Shown: positions 1-11,287 of the stretch, piece by piece | Layout of the letters: each line of letters begins with the position of its first letter | How positions within the stretch are numbered: the first letter of the stretch is position 1 | Source: Pogona vitticeps | Taxonomy: Eukaryota > Chordata > Lepidosauria > Squamata > Agamidae | Direction: 5' to 3' | NCBI RefSeq assembly: GCF_051106095.1 | Contig: NC_135787.1 | Span: 172,693,001 to 172,757,000, forward strand | DNA length: 64,000 nt | Made by a program: the position numbers and the translations under genes | The notes under the pieces: generated by a model | What the model was told of the DNA's origin: nothing | What the model saw: only the letters and a program-made list of their open reading frames with translations | Databases searched by the model: none

Positions 1-399
1 ATCAGTATTTCTCATATATTTTGTTGCTTGAGGTATTTTTCTCTTGCTGTGATATTCATGTTTACTTGGAATTTGATGAGATTACGATTGCAGCCTAAAA
101 TGGTAAAACCCAAACTCTGTGTTTGTCGATGGGGTTTTGGACAATAACAATCAGACTCCTCCATCCAGCACAATCACTGGAAGTTGTAGTAATATATATT
201 CCTGGAATATATATATTCCAGGCTCTGGGGCTGGACAACTGGTATGTCACTAGCATGCTAACTGGTCTACTGTGCTGTAAGATATTAGCTGGAAGGTTCT
301 GGTGAATGCTACCTTTCCTCCCACAGAGCAGGTTGTTGTGTCTCTGTATGCTTGATTGGTCTGCCCTTGGCTCATTCCAGTAGTCTCTAGAAGCAATAT
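1..399. other. Left flank, nothing recognised
   Basis: AT-rich sequence outside the duplicated segment. A short palindromic TATATATTCCAGG-type stretch lies near 190-225. No exon, promoter or known repeat recognised. Confidence 0.4.
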
Positions 400-753
400 A
401 TTTTTTTCATGGCTTTAAATTCATATATTGCTAACCAGAGCAAAATCCAGAGTAGTGATTCATTCAAGAAGCAGCTTCCTTTAAGGGAACTTCTGCTGAC
501 AAAGGGATATGAATTTTGCAATCTCTTGCTCTCAGAAAGAAACTGAGGGGAGGAAAACAATCCCTTTTCTCCCTTCAAAATAAGATTTCTCTTTACAAAA
601 CCGTCTTTCCCCCTAAGAAATCTTTATTGTTGTTCTTGTTATTTTATTTTATAGGTTAGGTGTAGGGATAGGGAACAGGGGACATGTGATTGAACAGGGT
701 TGTAAATCAACATGAACATTTTACAATATTCATTCTTATCTATTACATTTCAA

Positions 754-873
754 GCTACCAACATCAATTTGACCAAACTCCAGGAGGCAGTGGAAGACAG
801 GAGGGCCTGGCGTGCTCTGGTCCATGGGGTCATGAAGAGTTGGACACAACTAAACGACTAAACAACAACAAAA
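754..873 (+). mobile_element. BovB LINE 3' fragment (unit 1)
   Basis: Ends with the BovB tail: ggaggcagtggaagacagg, tccatggggtcatgaagagt, then ggacacaactaaacgac and a CAACAACAA tail. The encoded end resembles the BovB C-terminus (EAVEDRRAW...VHG). Confidence 0.75.
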
Positions 874-957
874 ATTACATTTCAAAGATATGTAAGTTTC
901 TGCTGTAACTAATTAATAATACATATTCTATTTTTAAATTAATCTTATGCTTTCAAA

Positions 958-1560
958 TATCAAATGTTAATTTGCATTCTGTTTCTAAGCCAATCATAGA
1001 ATTTATGCCAAAAATCTTCATAGTTTATCTCTCTTGTTGAGTCTAGCCATTCTGATAGTTTATCCATTTCTGCCGCATCTGGGATCTTTGATATTAACTC
1101 CTCTTGAGATGGATTCTCCAGGTCTTTCCAATGTTTAGTAAAAAAAATTCTTGCAGCTCTCAGAATATGCATAACTAAATATTTTCCCATTGAGTCTATT
1201 GAATCTGGAATTATATTTAGAAGAAAAAAAATTCAGGGGTTACAGTTATCGAAATCTCTAAAACCTCTTGTAAAAACCTTTCAACCCTTTTCCAATATTT
1301 AGGGCTTTCCCACATGACCACCACATATGATAAAAAGAGCCTTCTTTTTGTTTACATCTCCAGCAAAGTTTTGAAATGTTAACATCAATTTTGTCTAGTT
1401 TTGGTGGAGTCCCCCCCTTCCTCAGGCCTTTCAGTCTTCTTTTCTTCCCTAAAAGCAATCCTAAAACATGCAGGGTTTTCCTAGTTCCTGTGTTTTTCCT
1501 GTGCAGGATTTTCCTGGAAGGAGCAGAAGAAAACCCCAAATTGTGCAGGATTGTTTTATG
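958..1560 (-). mobile_element. L1-type LINE 3' ORF2 fragment (unit 1)
   Basis: Minus-strand reading gives KLCWRCKQKEGSFYHMWW, the CWRC...HMWW zinc-knuckle-like end of L1 ORF2, then AARIFFTKHWKD and PDAAEMDKLSEW. This matches non-mammalian L1 C-termini. It is 5'-truncated and old. Confidence 0.8.
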
Positions 1561-1904
1561 CACAGAAGAGTGTCTTTTCTATGCAAGATTTGTCTGAATA
1601 GAAAAAAACATCAAGCTTCACAGGAATGTTACAAAAAACCATTTCTCTCTATCATTTTATACGGGGGACCTAATCCTCAAACTCAGCAGAACTGCTTGCC
1701 CTGTAACAAGGCTGCCTCTGGAGTTCGCATTTGGACTGTACAGTAGGTTACGCTAGATGCCAGAGTAAAACCAACAAAGAAACTCATGCATGCTTAAAGA
1801 CTAGCACATAAACATTGTTGCCTGAGTGAATCAGAGTCTAATGTTTATCTCTGTTGTTCGTCTTTGAGGCGACATACATCTCTGCTTCTATGCAAACTTG
1901 CATA

Positions 1905-2015
1905 GCTATTTATTTATATATTTATTTAAAATATTTTTACCCTGCCTTTCTCCTTAAAAATGACGCAACGCGGCTTACATAATTAAAAAAAAACATATTT
2001 AAAGCTAAACAACAG
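1905..2015 (-). mobile_element. L2/CR1-type LINE 3' tail (unit 1)
   Basis: TATTTATTTATAT tract followed by a ...ACCCTGCCTTTCTCC... ACGCGGCTTACATAA motif. This is the usual minus-strand 3' end of squamate L2-like LINEs. The copy in unit 2 is at about 12238-12345. Confidence 0.6.
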
Positions 2016-2329
2016 GGAATATACAAATTGGAGAAGGGCATGAAACTAACCATGAAGCAACCACCACCACCACCACCCTACAAATTGGGCCATTTTGTGG
2101 TTCATTTTAGAGTGTTTGGGGGAGTTGTGTTTGCCCAGAACAGATCTAGATCCATTGCTCTCTTCAACTGGTGATGAAGTGGCCTATGGTGGGTTGCATC
2201 AGCAACACTCTCACCTTGCAAATATACAGTTAAAAATTAAGAAGCGGTTGCCCAAAGGTAAGTAAGTGCAAGTGTGGTGTAATGAAAGGTCATGGAATCA
2301 AATCCCCACCAAAACAGGACATCCACAGT

Positions 2330-3130
2330 TAAAGCATTCCTAACAAGTTGCCATCCAAACTCTGTTTAAAAATATTTAATAAAGGAGAGTCCACTGTCCC
2401 CTAAGACAGTCCATTCCAACATCAAACAGAAAGTTCCTCCTAATGTTTTGGCAAAATCTCCCTTCTGATCATGTGAATCCATTCCTTTAGATCCTACTTT
2501 TTGGAGCTACAAAGAACAAGCTTGTTCTACTTTCACTTGGCAACCCTAGACACATCCGAAGAGAGTTAATGTATTGCATTGCCTCTTAATCATCTCTTAT
2601 CCAGGCTAAACATACCAATCTCTCTGAACTCGTAGGGTTTGTTCTTCATACCTTCTACTATCCTGGTTGCCCTCTTTTGGACATATTCCTGCTTGATCCT
2701 TCTTGGTATATATTGACCAGAAGTGGACACTGGATTCCAGTTCAAGTTTGACCAAATCAGACCAGAGACATACTATCATCGAAACTTGAAGTTGGAAGAG
2801 GCCTATAAAGCCATTGAGTCCAACCCCCTGCTCAGTGCAGGAATACAAATCAAAGGAAATCTGCCCGGTGGTTGTCTAAATTTCTCTTGAAATTTCTCTT
2901 GAAACATTGCGTCCAATGTTGGAGCACTATTACGTCTCTTGATCTCTCTTGATCTATGCATCTGTTGCTGCAGTCTAGTATTGCATTCATTTTTGGTCAC
3001 CATATCATATTGTTGCCTCATGTTTAGTTTGTAGTCTTCTCAGACCCCCACATCCTTTTTATGTATGCTACTGCCAAGCCAGCTGTCACTTATCTTATAT
3101 TTGAGCATCTTTAACTAATTAAAGAGGTCG
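2330..3130 (-). mobile_element. CR1-type LINE 3' fragment (unit 1), with nested SINE
   Basis: On the minus strand it contains the CR1 hallmark rendered as GTATGTTTAGCCTGGATAAG, plus the ...TTGGTTGCCCTCTTTTGGACATATTCC... block on the plus strand. It is interrupted at 2777-2925 by a SINE-like insert flanked by ACTAT duplications. Confidence 0.75.
2777..2925. mobile_element. Short repeat nested in CR1 (unit 1)
   Basis: Starts catcgaaacttgaagttgga and includes cattgagtccaaccccctgc. It is flanked by ACTAT at 2772-2776 and 2926-2930 and splits a CR1 that is otherwise continuous. Family not certain; the motif resembles the 3' part of another CR1 subfamily. Confidence 0.65.
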
Positions 3131-3569
3131 AGTATCACCACAGGGGCTTCAGTAACCTAAGCACACATTAATTTCCCCTTTTTTGTGATTCCTTTTGAAG
3201 CCAATTTTGCAAACATGAAAGGCTGCGATACCCACGTGCTTCGCAGGCTATCTCTAACCTCAGTTTCCGGACTTAGAAAAAGGAGAAAGAGAATGCAAAT
3301 GTTTTTCTGAGCAGCAAATATCCCACCTCTGAAAATATCTTTTCAAAGAAGTTGTGACATTTTAAGAAAAGACACAAGCTCCACAGAGTGGCCTTTCTAT
3401 AGTACTGCATTTGATTGTATCTCTACAGAAGCGATAGATGTCTGCGGCTTGTTTGATTTGTTTTGAGAAGCCCACTTGCTATATTCTGTTTTCTTATATA
3501 CCCACTTTCAATATTCTTGTACCTCTCTGTGATTATGATGATAACCTTTTGTTGTTATCATCATCATCA

Positions 3570-3660
3570 TCTTAAAACTGCACAGCTGGAAGGGATCCTA
3601 TGAATAATCAGGTCAAGGACGCATAGTGAGGAATCAAACTCCCAACCATTGGCTCCATGA
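3570..3660 (-). mobile_element. tRNA-derived SINE fragment (unit 1)
   Basis: Minus-strand tRNA-like end (…GGGAGTTTGATTCCTCAC…) with the acagctggaagggatcctat core seen in other copies in this window. The duplicate is at 13898-13985. Confidence 0.6.
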
Positions 3661-4896
3661 CCAATATTTGGTCAGTGGAGAACTGTGGTGTTGCTACAGG
3701 GGGAGAAAGAGCAAAGATCAAAAAACCTCTGACTGCTCTCTGCCCTCATGCATGCACTGTAAGTGAATTGAGCCAAATATGTTTACAATCTCCCCTTCAG
3801 ACTTTTGTGTTTGTCTCACGAAGGGGTGCTTCCAGAGCAGGTTTTTCTCATGCAGTCCCCTGGTCCTATCGGCAGATCCATATAGTCATACTTTCTGTTT
3901 ATAACCTTCCCACATTCCACCCACCTCTTTATAGGCTCTAGGGATGGTGCGTTGCTGTGAGGGGAAAAAAGACTTAGCAAATCATAGGAACAAAATGTTA
4001 GCAAAATGTTAAAGTCTATTCCTTAGCAGACAAACATAGGCACAGGGAGCAAAAATCAAAGGCTAATCTTGGTCAACAGGGGAATGGTGGAGCATACTGG
4101 ACAGTTCTGGCTGCGAGGACAACTTTTGGCCTTGTCTGCAATGATAGCTCGTTCTTATCACATGCTGTTGTATTCTTGGCCAAACTTTTAAGAAGCAGGC
4201 GGAAGAAAGGAGCCAGTTTACATTCCACCAGAACACAAAGGATCTGTTTACTTGCTCATTTGTGTAACTTCAAGGGCAGGAGTCCTCTAGAACAGCCATT
4301 CCCACCTTTTATTTTAGTCACGCCGTAAACAACATATGAAAGAAATATAGGCTGAATGAGAATTGTATAAGTCATACAATGTTGTGTGAAGAATTGTTTC
4401 CAGTCTGTGGTCCCCTTCAAAAGTGCCAGGGTCCCCCAGGGGGGCATATGGATGTCATCAAGTAAGAAATGTCTAGGAATGCTTTTTCCACTTCCACACC
4501 TCCAGTGTAGAACTGGTAAATACAGAGCTTCATTCTATCCTGTACAGAACACTGGGTATCAATAATTTACTGCTTATTTATTTATTTGTTAGTTTATTTA
4601 CTTGATTACTTATTTCCAATGTATATCCCAATGCAGGGATCCAAAGCTACTTACAAAAAGTGATTTTTAAAAAGATACTTCAGTTATAATATTAATATGC
4701 ACTTAACCATATGATAATATGAACAATAACTCAAAAACAATTTAAAACATTTTTGTTATCAGATCATGTGAGTGGATTGGGCAAAAAGTGGCTGTATCAT
4801 AGCTCCAGTGCATTCTGGGACACTCAGATGGTTAGCTGCCACTTGCTAGTAGTACTAAGTAGGGTGCTTCAGTCACGAAAGAAAAAAGCTAAATTG

Positions 4897-5185
4897 TATG
4901 TACGTACGTACGTACGTACGTACGTACGTATGTATGTATTGATTGATTGATTGATTGATTGATTGACTGATTGATTGATTGATTGATTTGAATTGATTTG
5001 ATTTGATTTCTACCCCGACCCCCCCTAGAAAGCGTCTACTCGGGGTGGCTTACAAATACAGTATCATAAAATATCATAAAAACATAGAAATATCATAATA
5101 TTAAACAATTAAATCAATAGTGTGGTGCATTCAAGATGGGGAATGATAGAAAACAAGAAAATAGATTTCAAGAATTGACAATTAT

Positions 5186-5280
<95 letters not shown>
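4897..5280. repeat. Compound microsatellites and L2-like tail (unit 1)
   Basis: (TACG)n at 4897-4930, (GATT)n at 4938-4995, an L2-like tail (ctaccccgacccccc...actcggggtggcttacaaat) at about 5005-5130, (AAAT)n at 5185-5250 and (CAAG)n at 5250-5280. In unit 2 the TACG/GATT tracts are replaced by (ATTT)n. Confidence 0.85.
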
Positions 5281-5349
5281 TGGCTAGCTAGCTAGCTAAC
5301 TGTGGGCAGGAAACAACACAAGCAGATCAGGGTGTGAAAAGTAGTTACA

Positions 5350-5708
5350 GTAGATAGTGCAATAGAACCCCCATATCCATGGGGGATTGATTCCAAGCAC
5401 CCTGTGGATGCTGAAAAATGTAGATTACAATGAACACGGTTAAAATAGAGAATGGTATACATAGTATGGTCACTGTCTCCCTCTCGTGGCAGGTTCTGGT
5501 AATAACATTGTGGAAATATATTTCTCCAGCAAACATACATAGCATGATCTCTGACTCCATCTAATGGCCTGTTCTGGTAACTTCACCATTAGAAAAATAT
5601 ATTTTGGGGGTTCTTCTTTTAATATTTTTAATATTTTCAGAATGTGGATAAGTGAATCAGTAGATACTGATCTCACAGATACAGGGATCCTATTGAGGAC
5701 CATTGTGT
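5350..5708. mobile_element. Tigger-like MITE (unit 1)
   Basis: Begins cagtagatagtgcaatagaa, followed by the ccatatccatgggggattga motif typical of Tigger-type elements. The right end is a degraded mirror (gaggaccattgtg). A lone right-end fragment of the same family lies at 58225-58322. Confidence 0.55.
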
Positions 5709-6059
5709 TCAGTGGGGCGGAAGGTACAGCAGCAAAGAGTGCACAGAGCCAAGGATAATAAGTGGACCTGGGGGAAAAGTGGGTGTTCATACACACACAC
5801 ACTGGCAGGCAAGCAAGCATTCACACCACCCAGAGGCAGGCAAGCAGGCTTTAAATCAAACACTACCTCACCCTCGTCCTATTCATTCACTCCAGAAGCT
5901 GTGTTTTTTTCCCCATTTCTTATTCTCAGAAGTACAGAGGGCTGTTAATTCCTTTACATTCTTGGCCCATTCTCAAGTTTAACTGAACTTTTCCAGACTA
6001 CTGAACTATTTCAAGAAATCAGTTGGCGTGTCTTCTAACTCGTAGTAGAGTATCTTGAA

Positions 6060-6950
6060 ATACCATATTTATCTATGTATAAGGACACCCCCCCTTTTCT
6101 AACCCAGAATTTCTTTCTTCGCAAGAAAGTGGAGAGGGAAGGTAGGGATCAAAGCACTTGATACTGTGGAAGGTGACAAGAGTACTCTGTCTTCTCCAGT
6201 AAAGGAATCAGGGATAGAAGAGCCGAGAGAGGGAACAGATGGGGATGGAATAATTGTCAAAGGGAATGAGAAAGAAAGAATAAAGACAGAAGCGTGCTTA
6301 GTAGAAGAAGGAAAGGGAAAGGAAGGGGGGGACCTAACATTGCTGGCATGGGAACAGGATAAAAAAGAGAAGGGGAGAGATCCTTTAGTATACCCCGGAG
6401 AATGATGAAAGAAGATGGAGAAATTGATTACCAGAAAGCACGCAATTTACTACAAGATTTTCCCAACTTGAAAGTTGGAGGACTATTGCCACATCCGGCA
6501 CCGGAGAAAGGAGGTGTGGGAGTGACTGAGACGTCGGAATGAACGGTAGTAGCATTCCCAAGCGGACAGGGTCACTGGAGGAGGAGGATCCGTCCCGACG
6601 CCACTTTCAATCCTCAAGGGGGATTGGGCCCGCCACCCGTGTTGTGGCACAATCTGTGCGGTGAGGAGCATGCTGTTACGGAAACCAACGGACAAGTAGC
6701 GTTTTGGCCCGGCTCTGCAATGAAACAAGACAGTTTCATTCATAAATATGTTACCTAGCTCTTATGGGCAACTACCTGCGTTAAGCTGTTTTGAACCTAT
6801 AGAAGTTGTGGTTGACTCTCCAAATGTTAAGCTTAATAAATCTGTTGAAGTTCAAAATGAAGCCTCCTGGTTATTTCCTGCCCAAAAGAAAGAGCTGCCT
6901 CTGCCTTACCCTGAACCCCATCGCATCTGTATAGCCACAATCTGATTTAC
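6060..6950. other. Unassigned ORF-rich block (unit 1)
   Basis: Begins with a TACCATATTT...ATGTATAAGGAC end like those of mariner-type MITEs. It then contains short open frames on both strands: 6166-6405 (+, very acidic and Lys/Glu-rich), 6483-6743 (-) and 6748-6945 (+). It is locally GC-richer than its surroundings. I do not recognise the source. A transposon interior, an LINE 5' region or another captured sequence are all possible. It has decayed and no function is claimed. Confidence 0.35.
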
Positions 6951-7149
6951 AAGTAAGTCCCACTGAAGCAAGTAAAATAAAACAGAGAAAAGAGAGAAGC
7001 AGCAAAGTGGCATTTTTAATAATGTGAAGGGAAGTGTGAGTGATACTTAGTGAAAACCAGTGCAGAGTCAAAGGCTAGCCTCTGTTTGAAAAATTTCAGT
7101 GGTCTAATGAAAAACATATCATACACAACGAAAGACTAGATGCAGATGA

Positions 7150-7905
7150 AGTCAAAACTGATGGAAGAAACACAATAATTTAAAATAGGCAGATGGCACT
7201 ATTTTACTGACAGAAAGCAGCAGTGACTTGAGGTGACATTTAAGGAAAGCAACAAAAGAAAGTGCCAAAGCAGGACTACAGTTGAATATTAAGACCAATA
7301 TTATGACTAATGAAGCACTACATAATTTTAATGTTGGCAATGAAGGAATTGAAATATGCCTTGGTTCAATCATCAAATGGAGACTGCAGCCAAGAAAACA
7401 GGAGATTCAGAAGGGCAGGGATGAAGGAATTAGAAAAGATAATCAAGTGTACAGATGTGTTCCTAGAGACCAAGACCAAAATCATGCTATCATATTTCCA
7501 GTCAGAAGTGAAAGCTGGACAGTAAAGAAAATGGGTAGAAAAAAAGATTTGTTTGAAATGTGCTGGAGGAGAGCTTTGCTCATACCTTGGTCTGCCAGAA
7601 AAACAAACAAATGGGTCTTAGATTGAATCAAGCCTGACTGATCTCTGGAGGCAAAACTGTTGAAGCTGAGGCTCCCCTCCTTTGGGCACAGAATAAGGAG
7701 GCAGGAACAATAATGCTGGCAAAAGTTGAAGGCAGCAGGAAATGAGGAAGACCAAACAGGAGATAGACTAGCTGCATAAAGGAACCACAGGCTTGCGTCT
7801 ACAAGACCTGAGGCTGGACTGTTGAAGACGAGGACATTTTGGAGATCTCTCATTCATTCATAGGGTTGCCATAAGTGAGAGACGACTTGACCCTACATAA
7901 CAACA
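7150..7905 (+). mobile_element. RTE-type LINE fragment (unit 1)
   Basis: Decayed reverse-transcriptase tail: a YFQ...ESWTVKK segment matches the RTE/BovB MYGCESWTIKK motif. It also has gttgaaggcagcaggaaatg and gggttgccataagtgagag...cgacttgac, followed by a CATAACAACAA tail. Confidence 0.75.
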
Positions 7906-8042
7906 ATAAAGGTCTCTCCCCCTCTTCTCTTTGGACTGAGATAAGCAGGCCAGTCCTTCCCAGGTACATCTATGTATATGTTTTAATGACACCCACGGAC
8001 ACGTAGATGTCGGTTCCTGACTCAGCCGGCACTGTATTTCTC

Positions 8043-8059
8043 GTTTTCGCTTTCGTTTC
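8043..8059 (-). promoter_or_regulatory. ISRE/IRF-type site, upstream promoter copy
   Basis: On the minus strand this reads GAAACGAAAGCGAAAAC, which includes GAAA-NN-GAAA, the core bound by IRF and ISGF3 factors. It lies about 275 bases before the exon 1 ATG. PARP12 is an interferon-stimulated gene in mammals, so the site fits. A TGACTCAGC (AP-1/NF-E2-like) motif sits about 20 bases upstream. Confidence 0.65.
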
Positions 8060-8089
8060 TCCCTCAAGAGACGAGAGACCAAACCAGGA

Positions 8090-8720
8090 AAGGAAGAAGC
8101 TGTGGGGCTGCTCCGAGAGAATAAGGCCGGCGGGAGGCGAGGAAGGAGCGGCGCCGGGGGTCACGCGAAGCCCGGGACCTGAGCGCGGAGGGCTGCGCGC
8201 CCGCGGGGCTGTAGAGTAGCGACCGGGGGGGGGGGAGAGGGGAGGGAATGTGAGCGCGCTGTCCGGTGGTTCGAATCCCCCTCCCCGCGAGAGCCGGATC
8301 GAAGCGCTCCGGAGACGAAAGCAAGGACGGCGATGGCGGATTCGATCCATCGGTGCCAAGTCGAAGGCATCTTGCAAGTCCTGTGCGCCTCGGGCGGCTG
8401 CCTGGAGGAGAGCGAGCTCGCCGGGCGCCTGAACCTTCAGGGCAGACCGGAGCGCTTGGCCCAGCTGCTAAAGGACACGAGGAAATTCACGGTGGTGACC
8501 CGAGAGGAGGCCCCTTCCGAGGACACCGCCCGGAGCCGAGACCATCGGGTCGTGGTGGCCACCACCGCCCTGCGCCTGTGCCCCGACCACGGCAGGAGGC
8601 AGTGCGCGGGGTCCTGCCGGCAGCTCCACCTTTGCCGGTACTTCGTGTACGGGGGATGCCGCCTGCAGGGAACGAGGTCAGTCCGAGACCTTGGCTTGGG
8701 GAAAGAGGCAGCGCCCCCCC
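8090..8720 (+). promoter_or_regulatory. CpG-rich promoter and 5' leader, upstream copy
   Basis: Abrupt GC- and CpG-rich block in AT-rich surroundings, covering the presumed start region, the leader and exon 1. It contains a run of 11 G followed by agagggg and aggg (G-quadruplex potential) near 8226-8248. No TATA box is evident, as usual for CpG-island promoters. Confidence 0.6.
8333..8676 (+). CDS. PARP12: PARP12 exon 1, upstream duplicate (alternative first exon or partial duplicate)
   Basis: Duplicate of the PARP12 first coding exon, 11130 bases upstream of the other copy. It has the same ATG, the same length (344 nt, 114 codons plus two bases) and an intact donor (ACGAG followed by gtcagt). 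It encodes the N-terminal part up to the first CCCH finger (C83, C91, C95, H99, C101, C109). I count six base differences from the copy at 19463. Two change residues: T65 here against P65 there, and Q97 here against H97 there; human has Q at the latter site. The frame is open, so it could splice over the second copy to exon 2 at 21517 with matching phase. No exon 2 duplicate exists, so alone it cannot make a full protein. An assembly artefact is also possible. Confidence 0.85.
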
Positions 8721-9361
8721 CCCCTTCCACCGAATGGGACTCCCAGCCCTGTGTGCGCGGCACTTCCTCGGGAGTAAGCCTGCTCAGAGTTACCTGGGAT
8801 GTACTCTTGAGCAAGTGGGTTTCGAATGGATGGGGTAAATCAAGTTCAGCTCCTGGGAAGGGTTATTCACGGGGAAGTTTGCTCGGGATTGCGCGCCCAC
8901 CTCCTGGCAGGGGATCGGAGGGGACTTCCTAGTAAACGAGACGAGGATCCGGCTCAAGAACCAGACTCAGATCGGCTGCTTTCTAGGTGGCCGCCTAATT
9001 CGGGATTCAAATGAAACTTTGCGTTTGGGGGTGGTGGTGGGAATCGATCCTTCCGTTCCCTCGCTTTTCCCCTTTCGGTAGAGGGCGAGGCCGGAAGGCA
9101 ATTCGCCTTTAAAGTAGCGGTAGGTGTAATGGAGGAAGTGGCTGCTCATAGTGAAGCGGTTTTCTAGAGAAGTCGCTTTCAGTCTCTTTTGTTAGCATCT
9201 GAAGTGCGATGAAACCTGGCAGCTGAAACGGCTAAGTGAAGTCTCTCCTGCCTCGTGTGCATGAATAGACAAGGCACGAAGGTTAGGCAAAGTTGAAGGC
9301 TCCTCCCCCACCCCCGAAAAAGAAAGGGGCTGGATGGGCTTTGAGTCACACGTCAAGTTCG

Positions 9362-9404
9362 AACCAGTAATTCGACTCAGTTGAGCCTGAGTCGAATTAC
9401 TGGT
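9362..9404. repeat. Perfect inverted repeat (foldback) in spacer
   Basis: accagtaattcgactca is followed after 8 bases by its exact complement, tgagtcgaattactggt. Weaker mirror symmetry extends outward (ctttgagtcac against ccaagactcaag), suggesting a small foldback transposon rather than chance. Confidence 0.7.
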
Positions 9405-9729
9405 GCAACTTACGTCCGACTTGACAGCGAGTCCCAAGACTCAAGTCCTCATCCCTGGCTTTCATGGACAAGTCCACTTCTTAGCACAGACTCTTCTAAG
9501 ACTACAGCTATGGGGGAGGAGGGAGAAACTACAGTATATCCAAACAAGGAAGGTTATAAATGATGAAAGGCGCCATCTGAACCTCCGGTAAAATTAAGTG
9601 AAGGAACAGCACAACAATAAGCTAAAAGGTTAGAATAGAATCACCTAACCATCCCAGCTGGGTTTTGCTGAAATTTCCTACCAAAGAGGGCTATCCTTTT
9701 TTCTTTCTCTCTTTCTTTCTTTAGTGGCC

Positions 9730-10410
9730 TACAAGTTTTTTTATTTTTTTGCCAGAGTGTTATTTTATTTAAACATATAAACACGAAACATCTATCATTC
9801 AACTTACAACAAAGTACGAAATAAAGAGAAAAAAATAACTCACAATAAACCCACCCCTCTCCCCTTCAGAGGACAAAGATCCCAACCTCATTTGGATCCC
9901 AGATTTCCCAGGTTTCCAGTGAGCCTTGAAAAAAGTAATAAATATGAAACATTTTGCCCTAAACTTTTGTCTTTTCCTGAGCCCAAACATATATTAAGTT
10001 CCAACTCTGTTTTACATAGTCTCTTGGTTGTTCTCATAGTGCTTCTGAAAGCCTACCTAATTCTGCAATATCCAACAGTTTCTTTAAGAACTCCTCCATC
10101 GTAGGTATTTCTTCACTTTTCCATTTTTGGAAAATGGGCTCTCCTTTAGATGAGCAGAGGCTGGGTGGCCATCTTGAAGGAATGCTGGAGCTTCAAGATT
10201 ACTTCCTGGTGTTGCTGGTTGCATAGAATGATTTCCAAGTTCCTTTTGAGTGTGTTCATTCAAGATTTTTTTGTAGTGGAATGTAGTCTTTAACAGAAGC
10301 AAACAGAGAAATGAGCTTTCTTGGTGAGGGACAACTGCTGCCCTCAACTTTTCCCAGCATTCTTTCTTTGTCTTGTCTTTTCCAGAAAATCCTGCCTTCT
10401 GATAAATGTG
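9730..10410 (-). mobile_element. Probable L1-like fragment in spacer
   Basis: AT-rich stretch with a poly-T start, ...attttatttaaacatataaa... and ...cttcacttttccatttttgg..., a pattern that resembles minus-strand L1 untranslated or ORF1 regions in reptiles. No long frame supports it, so the call is weak. Confidence 0.35.
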
Positions 10411-10507
10411 ATTAATTAGGCGCTTGTATAGAAAATTTTACACTATAATGATGTCTCAGTTTTTAAAGTGCAACCAGATTTGTTTTCATGAATTTTTGCT
10501 TTGGTTT

Positions 10508-10668
<161 letters not shown>

Positions 10669-10892
10669 ATTTTTTTTCATGGCTTTAAATTCATATATTG
10701 CTAACCAGAGCAAAATCCAGAGTAGTGATTCATTCAAGAGGCAGCTTCCTTTAAGGGAACTTCTGCTGACAAAGGGATATGAATTTTGCAATCTCTCGCT
10801 CTCAGAAGGAAACAGAGGGAAGGAAAACAATCCCTTTTCTCCCTTCAAAATAAGATTTCTCTTTGCAAAACCATCTTTCCCCCTAAGAAATA

Positions 10893-10893
<1 letters not shown>

Positions 10894-10988
<95 letters not shown>
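10894..10988. repeat. (ATT)n microsatellite
   Basis: About 31 repeats of ATT. The same place in unit 1 (about 620-652) has only an irregular T-rich seed, so the tract expanded in this copy. Confidence 0.95.
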
Positions 10989-10989
<1 letters not shown>

Positions 10990-11084
10990 GGTTAGGTGTA
11001 GGGATAGGGGACATGGGATTGAACAGGGGTTGTAAATCAACATGAAAATTTTACAATATTCATTTTTATCTATTACATTTCAAG

Positions 11085-11202
11085 GTACCAACATGAATTT
11101 GACCAAACTCCGGAAGGCAGTGGAAGACAGGAGAGCCTGGCACGCTCTGGTCCATGGGGTCATGAAGAGTTGGAAACAACTAAATGACTAAACAACAACA
11201 AA
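11085..11202 (+). mobile_element. BovB LINE 3' fragment (unit 2)
   Basis: Duplicate of the fragment at 754-873, with the same tail and a few substitutions. Confidence 0.75.
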
Positions 11203-11287
11203 AATTACATTTCAAAGATATGTAAGTTTCTGCTGTAACTAATTAATAATACATATTCTATTTTAAAATTAATCTTAGGTTTTCAAA

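Larger units (their letters stand above)
400..9301. repeat. Segmental duplication, upstream unit
   Basis: Aligns in direct orientation to about 10671-20424, nearly base for base apart from small changes and two insertions found only in the other unit. Homology begins at the poly-T before catggctttaaattc (about 400/10671) and ends after gttaggcaaagttgaaggc (9301/20424). The unit holds LINE fragments, an unassigned ORF block, and the PARP12 promoter plus exon 1. Exon 1 differs at 6 of 344 bases. Confidence 0.93.

Noticed and set aside
4897-5280. Regular short repeats as a CRISPR-like array
   Set aside because: Uniform tetranucleotide microsatellites without spacers, in vertebrate DNA.
8267-8280. 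TGGTTCGAATCCCC in the exon 1 leader looks like a tRNA B box
   Set aside because: No A box, acceptor stem or cloverleaf around it; present in both copies as part of the GC-rich leader.
7970-8838. Overlapping frames of 60-190 codons around exon 1 on both strands, and again at 19075-20204
   Set aside because: Shadows of the GC-rich promoter and exon; only the frame from 8333/19463 matches PARP12.
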